NCBI GenBank assembly: GCA_027596945.1
Contig: JADGJH010001156.1
Span: forward strand, 1-11,627
Direction: 5' to 3'
Length of the DNA stretch: 11,627 nucleotides
Source: Physocladia obscura
Lineage: Eukaryota > Chytridiomycota > Chytridiomycetes > Chytridiales > Chytriomycetaceae
Both the position numbers and the translations under genes were made by a program. The notes beneath the pieces were generated by a model. That model was given only the letters and a program-made list of their open reading frames with translations, was not told the DNA's origin and ran no database searches. The stretch's first letter is position 1; each line of letters starts with the position of its first letter. Of this stretch, positions 1 through 9,361 are shown piece after piece.

Positions 1-10
1 CCTGGAACAC

Positions 11-30
11 TGCGCACCGTTATGTGCGCA
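11..30. repeat. Perfect 7-bp inverted repeat with 6-nt loop
   Basis: TGCGCAC at 11-17 is exactly mirrored by GTGCGCA at 24-30 around the loop CGTTAT. It could be a regulatory palindrome or an RNA hairpin of a neighbouring gene outside the window. It is short enough to be chance, though it is a GC-rich island in AT-rich surroundings. Confidence 0.5.
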
Positions 31-302
31 TATTTAACTTCAGATCTTTGGTAGTTATAAAAAAATAAAAAATAAAACAAAAAATATAAAATATAAATAT
101 AATAAATTCTGGTCAACGAAACAAAAAAACAAATTTTGAGCAAACAATGTCGAAGGACTCGATAAAAAAGTCTGCTTATTTGAATTCCACTTTTCAAGAC
201 TTTCTTCAATAAGGCATCATTTGTGGGCCAACTGGCTGTGCTCTTAAAGAAGCTGTTGGCTGTTTTTTTTTCTGTTTTTTTTTTGTTTCATGGCATGGCA
301 AT

Positions 303-308
303 TTTATT
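303..308 (-). terminator. Candidate polyadenylation signal of the debranching enzyme gene
   Basis: On the minus strand this reads AATAAA, 66 nt beyond the stop codon, a normal spacing for a fungal 3' end. A second AATAAA at 366-371 starts only a few bases after the stop and is probably too close. No transcript evidence is available to choose between them. Confidence 0.4.
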
Positions 309-374
309 GCACACCAGCGATATTGCCAAAAACGACCACCTTAAAGGTGAGACTCTTTGGAAAATTTTATTTTT

Positions 375-3300
375 TTATTGCAGATCCAAAATCAGCTCCA
401 GCAATGTCGCTGAACTCCAAGCTTGTGTTGGGCACGAATATTCGCAATAGGTTCCATTTGCATTTGTCAACTCTGGCAAGCCTGCAAACGGGTTTTTTTC
501 ATAATCAAGGATAAAATGCTTTTGCTTTAAAAGTACTTTTTGAATCCAATGGATAACTTGTGTTTTCTAGCAATAAAAGCAAATAAACAAAATAAAGAAA
601 AAAAGCAGCTATTTCTTACCTTTGCCACTGTGGTGTCAGTAGTGTTAAAATGCAAGTACGCTCGCAAAAAATAACCCAACAGCCAACCCCACTCAGGTCC
701 ATTGTGATAATTAAACCCATGCGCAATATGGCTGTCATCTCCGTCGTTTGAGTTGTCGTAATTTCCACGATATGCCCAATCAGCTGGATCCAAAGTTTTC
801 ATTCCAAAGGGTCCCAGTAAATATTCCCGTGCAATTTCGAGCGAATCACGGGCATGATCAATATTGAAAAGCTCTGGGGCCTGCCAAAATATTTAGTCAT
901 GCTAAATTTTGTTTCCAAAAAGCTTACCACGACAAGTGCAACCAAGAAATTTGGACGCAACTGAAAATCAGTGAAAATTTGAGACGATCCAACTGTGTCT
1001 TTGTACATTCCACGTCTATTAATCAATTCTGGATGCCCCAGAAAATAGTCTTTGTCGTCTGCGGGATCTGGATATATTTAGTTGAGTTAAGAGGAAAAAT
1101 AACCGGGAAACAAAAAAAGTGAAATTCACATTTCGGAATGAAGAAATACTGTTCAAATGAATGCTCAAGCATATTGTTCCAGTTGCCATAAGAAATGAAA
1201 TTATCTAGGAAAGCAAATGAAAAAATTTCAGATTAATTTCATCCAGAACGTTGCGTACCTTTTACATACACTCCGCTTCCAGGAAACAAGCCTTCTGCAT
1301 TGGACAAATCATCAACTATCCATTTTAAAGTTGCTTTCACAAGTCCAATAATCTCCACATCCGCTCCATCTCTGGGGGTTGCTGGAGTTCCTTGCGTTCC
1401 TGCTTTTTCAGAATCTCCCATTTTATCCATCCATGTCCCGCAGTTAAACTTGCTGCCACCAAAAACAAGTCCCGACCCATCCTCAAATCTTGTTCCGCAA
1501 GTTACTTGGAATCCAATATCAGTCATTGCGTGATCCAAATTTGAGCCCGCGTTCCACTCTCTGAAATCAATTCCTCTTGCATGCCGTTCCAGTATTTCAT
1601 GGCAAATCTCGCCAATAGTTGAAGAGTATTTGTAAGTTCTTGAATCATCAATGGAGGTAAATGCATCCCCTTCATCACCATCTGCAGATTCATCCACTAT
1701 CAAGTACGTTGGCTCTCCACTTCGGTAGCGTTGGAGAGGCGGAAATCGACGCTTCACTTGGAAACTGAGAAAAGAATTTCCTTCTGGCGCCATTTTGCAA
1801 TATTGTTGAACACTCCACAGCCACCACCATGCTGCATCGCGTGCATTGTATCGAGGAAATATACCTTGATCCAATAAATTCGGAATTAATCCATGACGGA
1901 GAGTTGATCCGAACGCGATAAGGTGATCTCTGGCAGCACTATAGTGACCCGGAATCAAAAACAGTCCACGCAAGGCTATAAAAATGTCCCGTCCCCAGCA
2001 TCTCATATGATGAGACGCAAAATGCGGAAGGCCTGCTGCGAGAGAGGAAAGACCGTTAGGGTTATCAAATGGAGCTTGAGGATATTTTCCTGGTGGAAAT
2101 AGACTTGTCGTTGCGACTCGACTAAATAGTTGCAGTGATGTCAGAGACAGAGATTGTGAAAGTATTTTTAACGACGAGGTATTTTCAAATGAACTCTTTG
2201 GGTGAATGAACGTAGACAAAGCTGATTTGTTCAAATTGCATAAAATCCCATATTTGACTGTATGATATGCAAGAAATATGGTTTGAAAAAAATACTTGGG
2301 CTGGAACGCCGAGGAGATGTCTTTGGCAAGGTCAAACCGTTCGGCAAACCACTCGCCAAGCTTTAAAACTGCGGCATTACTCGCACCATATCTGGAATTT
2401 TATGTAAGTATAACCTGTATAAAGGAGCAATCACTCACTTTCTTAAGCGGCTGACAACATAATCCATCATCCAGGTGCCAGAACGCAAATTAGCACACAT
2501 GGCATGACCCAAATCATTATTCCGTGCAACATATTGAATCACAGACATAAATCCTTGCAGTCCACAGTAAGGCAGTGGCCCGTAACTCGGAATATCATAC
2601 ACTCCGTCGCCTTTATTCACATAAATTATGTCAAATTAATATAGTAATTGGAAATACTGGTGAGCTTACCGATTGAATCCTGCTCTTCACTCGCACATCG
2701 ATACATAATAATGTTAATTGCTTCCAAATCCAAGTTGTTAACAATCTGCCATAATCCAGGAGGCCATTTTCCCAAGTTGTCGGCATTTAGTGCAAGAATC
2801 CCAGAATCCAATACATCGTTGCCCATTTGAATCATTATCTCTGCTCCACGGTTTCGATCATCCACTCCCATCAGTTGCCAAAGAAATTCCAAATTTCCTG
2901 GATCCGAGTTAGTGATTTTAATCTTGTCATTCGCGCTTTTTGGTCTTGACACAAGTTTTTTAAGTTGCAATTCTGGTTCCGGCGTCAATCCCCGCGGTTC
3001 ATTTGTAAATTTCATAGCCATGCGCATTGGTGAGGGCATCGGTGACATGTCCACATCAGGAACGACAAGATTCATTCCTGATTCAGTCATCCATGTTCTG
3101 TACAAAACAATAGAGCCAGGTGAAAACGTGTTCTCTTTTACAGTCAAGACTGTTTGAATCCCTGAGCCAAAGGGCTCTTCGCGTTCGTCCACTATAGTTG
3201 TCAATATTGGTGAGAAATCGAGAAAACATGGAAGACCAGTGATAGAACCAATTGTTTTACGGCCTTGTATGCGTGCGCGCTCGTCGCGAGCAAATGCAAT

Positions 3301-6300
3301 TGCGGCTGAATCGTGGGGACCGTGGGGACCGTGGGGACTAACGAAATCGTCAAAAGGCGGCGATAATGGAATGGTTTGGACTCTCAAACTTGCGGACACA
3401 ACTACGTTGACTGCTTGGTTCTGGAGAGCAATTGGTGGATGCACTTCATTATCCGGGTATTTTGAAAATGCGCATCTTGCGATCAGTAGGTAGCCATCAT
3501 GAGTGATGGGATGCGTTCGGTGGACGGAAATGTACTGATTTTTTTGACTTGCTTTAAAATTTGGAATATTATCTTGAATTTAGTGACTTACATCGTGTGA
3601 ATGATTAACATGTATTTCTGTGTATCCTTCTCTTGCCATTTTCGAATGAATATTTAAAAGAATTGACTTGGCTGGAATAATCCCTTCATGTGGCTCGCAA
3701 ATACGATATTGCCTTGTTTCAGTAACAACATTCAATAACTCAGGTACAATAACATCAAATCCGTTAACGCTTCCGATTGCTGAAGATGTCATTGCAACTA
3801 GTGCAGCTGTTGAAAGTGTATCTTCGGCGGTTCTCTTTTGGTGTGGTGTTTCGTTGTCGTGTGTACAGTCCATAAACAATGCATGGGTCGTGCTTCCTTT
3901 CACATCGACTACAAGGGTTTCAGATGCAGGAACCGGTGAGTAAAATGAAGAATCCAGCTGGTGCCCAAGCATTTCCAAAGGAAATGATTCCATTTTTGAA
4001 GTCAACGATCCTGTTGAATTTATGTATATATATACATATAAGAAAGATAGTAACTGACACGGAAACGTGATGTACTTACCAACAGGTGTGCCTCCAAAAC
4101 GATGTACTAAACGGCTCAACTCTTTAACATCCCAGGCGCTCATCGCTTCTCGAATCAACGAATTGATCCCAAGTTTCTTGACAAAAAGTACATCGGTTTC
4201 TTCAGAGCCAGTAAATAGCTCTGCAAAAACGTAAAGATTGGGATTGATACACCTCGCAGCGTCAAGTAGATAAGTTGCAACATGAATTGGCGTTGAATGA
4301 CAGTTGTCGATGCGGAATCCGTGAAATAAGCGCGCCATTTTTTCGGTATATTTTTTTTGGTGTTCCCAAAGCCATGGATTTGATTTCTTTATTTTTGACA
4401 CAAGTTGGTGATGTATACATTTGGCAAATTTTAAACATTCTTACCGGGCCATCTCCATATCTAAGTTTTACACAGTCTCCCCACGCGATTACTTCTCTAT
4501 GCAAATACGCCTTTGAATCAGGACCGGCGAAATTCTTGAGAGGGTTACCATTCCAAATCCATCCATTCGAGGCTAAACATCTGGCATCGGGGTGAAGTTT
4601 ATGAGTTGCTACAGTAAGTGGAAGGCGCGTGAAATATGTATCGACGAACGGATCGCTGAGAAATAATTTAGTCAAATAAAAAATAAAAAAGATAAACATA
4701 AGTAGAATAAAACAACGAACTCTTCGGAAATCGGGCCCAATTGTGGTCCTTGAGGATCAAGACGGAGATATCTTGCTCGATTCCAAACATTTGAAATAAT
4801 AACCGAGATATCTTCATCAGATTCTTTGTAGTACTGAGCATTCAACTTATCCAAGATATCAGTATACATGTGGGTGACAGAATCAATTGGCTCGTCCAAG
4901 TTGAACAGTTTTTGAAGCAAATCAATAGCAGCACTGAGCTGGATTTTTTTGTTGAAACGTGTATCAAGATGTATGACATCTGGAAGACCATTGCGTCTGA
5001 GTATCGTAGTCCATTCATTAAGCCCAAGTGCTCGAACGGTCTCATCGACTGTTGGTGAAGCATTCTTAAGAGCCACCCATTCCTTTTTAAATTCATCAAC
5101 TTCCACCGCAACATTAACAACATAAAATTCCCACAGTCGCAAGGTCGGTATAGTTGTTTTGATAAAGAACTTCATAATCTGGGAGAGATGATCCTCTGTC
5201 TTCAGATCTAAAGGAATAGATGCTTCTGCCAATTCTCGATATAGTCCCATAATGGCTTCATCAAGCTCAAACGCGACGCGTAAGTGAGGGGCAGTTTGTA
5301 AATTGTATCCTGTAAAAGGAAAATAAAAATGAGAAAACAAAATAAAAATAAAAATAAAAATCTGAACAATCAAAAGAACAGAAAACTAAATATAACCAGC
5401 TTCAGGATGCAGTTGCAACCATTCACTGTCGTGAGCTGTGTGATTCCATACAACGTCAGTGATGCTCATGATTCCATATTTTGAGTGGCCAAGCTTGAGA
5501 GTTTCACCCAGTTCTTTTTCGCGGATTTTTTCATCCAAATGTTTGTCATGACCAAACAAGTCAAACGAGAGAGACAATTGATCGAAAATCGAGTAAGGAG
5601 AATTTGAAGCGCCACGCGTATTGACAGGCGCAAAATGAATCATATTATAACCAGCTTGGGAAAACGACTCGAAAAACGCGGGCCACTTTGAAACAAACGG
5701 CATCCTGCATAAATACATAAGTGAATATATATAAAAATTTAAGGGTTCACCATGAGATGATAAGGGCAAGATAAAATATTACCATTTGGGAATGACAGTC
5801 AAAACGCAAATTCCATCAAGAGGCAACAAGCAATCTTTATCACTTTTGGCCAGATTTTTGGACGGTAACAGAAGTAAGGGATCGACAACAACAGCACCAA
5901 TTTCTCCCAGTGAGTCACCATATTTGACAAAATATTCAAACACTCCAGCCTGTACGACAGAAACTTCGCAAATCGAGTCCGCAAGCTGATTGTTTCGCGT
6001 AAACTTTAATTCGCGCTGTAACGATCGCGAAAAAGGTTTCCTTGATTGGAAAAAAAAGTCAGTAAAGCAAGAGAAACATCAAGGGTTTTACCCTTCCGCA
6101 GGAATATTCGTGACAATCACAGTATCTTCTGTCTCAGCATTTGATCCAGCAAGAATCACAAAACGCAGTAAATATGGATTCGCAGCGACGGGAGGCGGGA
6201 GTCTCGCGTACTAATGTTTTGCTTTGTTAGCGCTTCTGAAGATAGAACACCCAACACGCAAAATAATTGGTGAACGCGTCACAACCATGAATTACCTTTT

Positions 6301-6355
6301 TGCTTGTCGAGGGAGAACCGTCGCTTTCAAGACGAATCTGGAATACAACCGGCAT
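375..6355 (-). CDS. GDB1: Glycogen debranching enzyme (4-alpha-glucanotransferase / amylo-alpha-1,6-glucosidase)
   Basis: Bifunctional cytosolic enzyme that moves maltosyl/maltotriosyl units and hydrolyses the remaining alpha-1,6 glucose in glycogen. Exons, in order: 6355-6296, 6210-6092, 6040-5783, 5704-5397, 5309-4721, 4655-4445, 4386-4080, 4010-3592, 3534-2670, 2610-2439, 2391-1259, 1204-1130, 1067-928, 880-620, 566-375; all phases agree and sum to 1702 residues. The N-terminal GH13-type domain shows [20 protein letters not shown] (likely nucleophile D542), AELFTGSE (E571) and [10 protein letters not shown] (D669). The C-terminal GH133-type domain shows MRCWGRD (1232-1238), [13 protein letters not shown] (D1405), NYHNGPEW and GLPELTN (E1671). 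Residue roles are inferred from family alignment recalled from memory. It is longer than the human and yeast enzymes (about 1530), mainly through extra sequence between the catalytic domains. The start is the ATG that gives a yeast-like N-terminus. Splice sites were read by eye, so individual boundaries may shift by a few residues. Confidence 0.96.
3313..3339. repeat. GDB1: Three tandem 9-bp copies inside the debranching enzyme coding region
   Basis: GTGGGGACC occurs twice and is followed by GTGGGGACT, in direct tandem. On the coding (minus) strand it encodes a Pro-His-Gly array ([10 protein letters not shown], about residues 823-832) in the region between the two catalytic domains. Because the unit is a multiple of three, copy-number change would not shift the frame. 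Confidence 0.9.
4021..4038. repeat. Perfect 18-bp AT palindrome in an intron
   Basis: TATGTATATATATACATA is its own reverse complement and lies in the intron at 4011-4079 of the debranching enzyme gene, just upstream of the 3' splice site on the transcribed strand. In RNA it could fold, but TA-rich microsatellite slippage is the simpler explanation. Confidence 0.85.
5339..5361. repeat. AAAATA simple repeat in an intron
   Basis: About four tandem AAAATA units (T-rich on the transcribed strand) occupy part of the 87-nt intron 5310-5396 of the debranching enzyme gene, the longest intron in that gene. They contribute pyrimidine-rich sequence upstream of the 3' splice site TTTTACAG. Confidence 0.8.
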
Positions 6356-6431
6356 TGAATTTGCTTTGTTTTTTGGAATCAAGATTTTCAATCGTAATTT
6401 TTCCCACTCTAAAAAAAAGAAGCAAAACAAA
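6356..6431. promoter_or_regulatory. Shared 76-bp divergent promoter / 5' leader region
   Basis: Only 76 bp separate the start codons of the minus-strand debranching enzyme gene and the plus-strand SMP-protein gene, so both core promoters and both 5' leaders must overlap each other or extend into the first exons. The stretch is rich in T and A runs (a poly-T run near 6368-6375 and a poly-A run near 6410-6418), a common feature of fungal promoters. No TATA box is evident. The plus-strand frame also stays open upstream to about 6300, but no upstream ATG was found in it. Confidence 0.7.
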
Positions 6432-9288
6432 ATGGTTTTGGCTGTCGCGTTTATTTCTTCTCTGTTTAGCCATACGATCGCTTTTGTTTTTGGTGCCATC
6501 TTCTCTGTAGTTATTTTGGGGATCGCGATTATTTTGCTTTTGCAGTCCTCCGATGTTGGTTCATCGAAACGGAAAAGGGCCAAAAAGCGCGTAAAAACTG
6601 TTCTCCATGAATCGCAACGGTTAGGAAATAACGGCGAATATTATACACAATTTCAAAATTTTGGTTGGATGCGTATTTCAAATGTAGTTCTTCCGATTGA
6701 ACAATTATTTATGGACAGGTGATATTTTTTTCTATATAATTATGGTATAAAAGTAACTTGTTACCCACTGAGCAAAGCTTTTGCTTATAAATATAGTTCA
6801 GGAAAGAGCACATTATATTTTTTGGGAGGTTTGGGGTCTGATTTGGCGAAATCCGAACAGAAATTGGGACATGAGTCGTTTGCACCGGTTGAGCCAATCG
6901 CGTCCACGCATCACGGATATATGATTTCTATAAAAGCGATGGGGAGTGTTGCCATTTTCTTGGTAGATGCAGCACTTCAAACGTCCTCGTACTTTGTTTC
7001 TAGATTTCTTGGGGAAAGAAGCGCAAAGTTGCCACATATTGCGATGGAACTGCCGCCAAATACAATCATACAACGATTCGAACCGCCATGGACGGACGCA
7101 TTTGTGGTTTTAAAAAACGACAGAATTTTCGTGTATTCATCTGATGAAACTTTGCGATGCCTTCAAGTGTTTCACTTACAAGATTTTGATGTTGACTTTT
7201 ATCCGGTGAATTGCTTAAAAACATTTAAAAAATTGGAACTAATATTGTGCAAAATAAAATAATAAAAAATTACAATAATAGAAATTATTGCCTGATCATG
7301 AACTGTTTCTTCGCCAAAATCCTCTCAAACTTTCACCAAAAAAACACGGTGCAAGCGAAATCAAAGAATTGTATATTTATACTCTCACTGGCTCCGAAAA
7401 AGAAGACTGGTATATTCTTATCCGCCGCGCAACACTATCTTCAAACACCAAACTTGAGCAAGATGAATTCCAAACTACAACACCGACCCCTTCAGAAATC
7501 CAAGAAACGTATCTGAAGGCTATGAAAAAGCTGACAAACTCCATTGGCAGTCCTGAATCTCCAAAAGATCCTTCAACGGCGTGGATTAACGCACTTTTGG
7601 GCAGGATTTTTGTCGGATTCCATGCAAATAACCCTCATATTAAAAACTATCTCATTCAAAAGCTCAATTCTCATCGAAATACCAGTGCGAATAATAGCAA
7701 AGCTTCAGATAAAAAGCCCCAAGTTTCTATTGACAGAGCAGAATCAAATCGACCTGTTATTGCAACTGAAGCTTCAACAAAAAGCTTCCTTGGTGACATA
7801 CACGTCAAAGACATCAACATAGGCGACTCTCTTCCAGTTCTTACAAACGCACGTCTCGTCTCATTCACACCCCTTGGGACCCTGATAGCTGACATCGACC
7901 TAAAATATACAGGCGGAATCCGGGTCGAAGCCGCTACAACTGCCACAACCCGCATCCCCATATCCACAACAGCAACAACAACATCTACTAATCCACTTGC
8001 AGTATCGATAAAAATTACGCGCGCCACAGCAACGGTGCGAATAATGGTGAAAGCTTTCCATGAGACGTCGCGCGTCTGGATCGGTGTGCATGATGGATTT
8101 GATGTCGGGATTCAAGTCGAGCCGGTAATTAGCGAGAGGATTGTTGTACAGATGCGGATGGTCGATTTAGTGGTTGAACGGCGGATTAAAGATGCTTTGG
8201 ATGAATATTTTGTGTTGCCAAATATGGATGATTTTGGATTTTGGCCTTCGGGTGGATATGGAGGGTTTTTCGGGAATAGTAGTACTGGGAGTGGTGTTGA
8301 TAATGTTCAAAATGGAGGAAAGAATGTTGTGGTTAAAGTTGCTAGCAAGGACAAAAATACAAACGAGAGTATCGATTATTATGGAGAACGCATCTCGGAA
8401 ACTGTTTCTGAAAATAAGGACTTGGACGTAAATAGCACAGAAGAAGGAATTCAATACAGCTATGAAAAGTCAATATCTGAGGAAATTTCTGAGAATATAA
8501 TTGCTGGAGTTCCCACTTCCGAATTTCAGCTTGACAAGCAAAACCATGATTCCGATTCACAAATTCTTGTTGAAACATTTGAGAACGAAACAAAAACTCT
8601 GAAGTTACATGTGATTGACCACTCAACACCAGTACTACCTGAAATTGAGACCTTATTGAACGAAAAAAACGAAAACCGAAACGAATTGAATCATGCTGCC
8701 TACAATAAAAAAACCGAAAAAAAACCAACTGGGTCATTCGAGAATATTTCGCAGATTAAAAACCCTCGGAAATCCGTTTTTGAATTCGTTGGACGATGGG
8801 CTGAATACATGGGAACGAAAGCACGTGAATATCGAGCCAAAGAAATTTCGCGTACACTGGCAAAAACTGCGCTTTTAACAGCAGATATCGGTTTGGTATA
8901 TCTTGGCTTCAAACATCGACCTGGAATATCGTCTGGGCGGAATTATACCCAAAATGGCACAAACTTGCGGATTTTGCAGAAGCGAAAATTATCTATTGTG
9001 AATAATTGCGAGAGAGATTGTGAAAAACTTCATATACCACACGTTTCAGTTCGAAATAGTCGTGGAAACAGCCAGATTATCATTCAAACAGACTCAACTG
9101 ACCAAAAAAGCACCCCTGATTTGTACCTTTTAAGTTCGCCAGTAACTGAAATATCAAATGAAGAATTAAAAGAACTTGAAAAAACTGAGGATGGAAACGA
9201 GCAACTGAATCAACACAAACATCCGAAACAAGCTCATTTCTATTTTGCAGATGAAGAAAGTGGTTATGAAGCGAGGGCAGTTGAATAA
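6432..9288 (+). CDS. NVJ2: Nvj2/TEX2-like PH and SMP-domain lipid-transfer protein
   Basis: Predicted membrane-contact-site lipid transporter. Exons 6432-6718, 6797-7205 and 7282-9288 join in phase to 900 residues; introns 6719-6796 (GTGATA...ATAG) and 7206-7281 (GTGAAT...ATAG). Residues about 16-37 form one hydrophobic membrane segment followed by a basic patch (KRKRAKKR), as in ER-anchored Nvj2. A split PH-like domain follows and ends near residue 280 with LTGSEKEDWYILIRRA. The SMP domain spans about 330-569, opening WINALLGRIFVG, with SFLGDI and VEPVISER, and closing VLPNMDD; its middle carries a Thr/Ala-rich insertion (about 438-470). After it lies a polar tail of some 330 residues with no recognised fold except a basic/amphipathic stretch near 749-796. 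Family knowledge (yeast Nvj2, animal TEX2) supports lipid transport between ER and other membranes; the lipid here is unknown. The ATG at 6432 has a good context (ACAAAATGG) and gives the expected N-terminal anchor. Confidence 0.9.
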
Positions 9289-9361
9289 TAATTATCAACA
9301 AATAAAAAAATGAAAGATAAAAGCAAGATAAAAATCAACAAGACTATTTATATTTTGTGGA
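9289..9361. terminator. 73-bp convergent 3' region
   Basis: The SMP-protein gene and the SRAP gene end tail-to-tail here. AATAAA at 9301-9306 lies 12 nt after the plus-strand stop and could serve polyadenylation. On the minus strand an AT-rich element (AATATAAATAG, around 9345-9355) follows the SRAP stop. With so little space the two transcripts probably overlap in their 3' UTRs. Confidence 0.55.

Larger units (their letters stand above)
1..374. other. Left flank without a supportable gene
   Basis: This stretch lies beyond the stop codon of the debranching enzyme gene and must contain its 3' UTR on the minus strand. Positions 58-115 are almost pure A/T. The only tidy plus-strand reading frame is an ATG at 147 (context AAACAATG) that runs 21 codons to a stop at 210-212, with no donor site inside it that would continue it. 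I see no domain in any frame. A gene starting or ending left of the window cannot be excluded. Confidence 0.6.

Noticed and set aside
147..212. 21-codon plus-strand ORF with good start context
   Set aside because: Too short, no family resemblance, and no splice donor to extend it.
3239..3493. Plus-strand ORF of 84 codons with Trp-Gly-Pro repeats
   Set aside because: Antisense of the debranching enzyme exon; the repeats are the 9-bp minisatellite read backwards.
5990..6040. Acceptor GTTACAG near 6020 for the intron starting at 6091
   Set aside because: It would give an immediate in-frame stop. The upstream acceptor at 6041 restores [13 protein letters not shown], which matches the family.
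6227..6583. N-terminal extension of the debranching enzyme toward 6583
   Set aside because: The minus-strand frame is open there, but it would run through the start and membrane segment of the divergent SMP gene and is not seen in the family as I recall it. The ATG at 6355 gives a yeast-like N-terminus.
7544..7822. Plus-strand ORF of 92 codons overlapping the SMP gene
   Set aside because: Alternative frame of the strongly supported PH/SMP coding exon, no recognisable features.
8342..8737. Minus-strand ORF of 131 codons
   Set aside because: Antisense shadow of the SMP-protein tail; composition reflects the A-rich coding strand.
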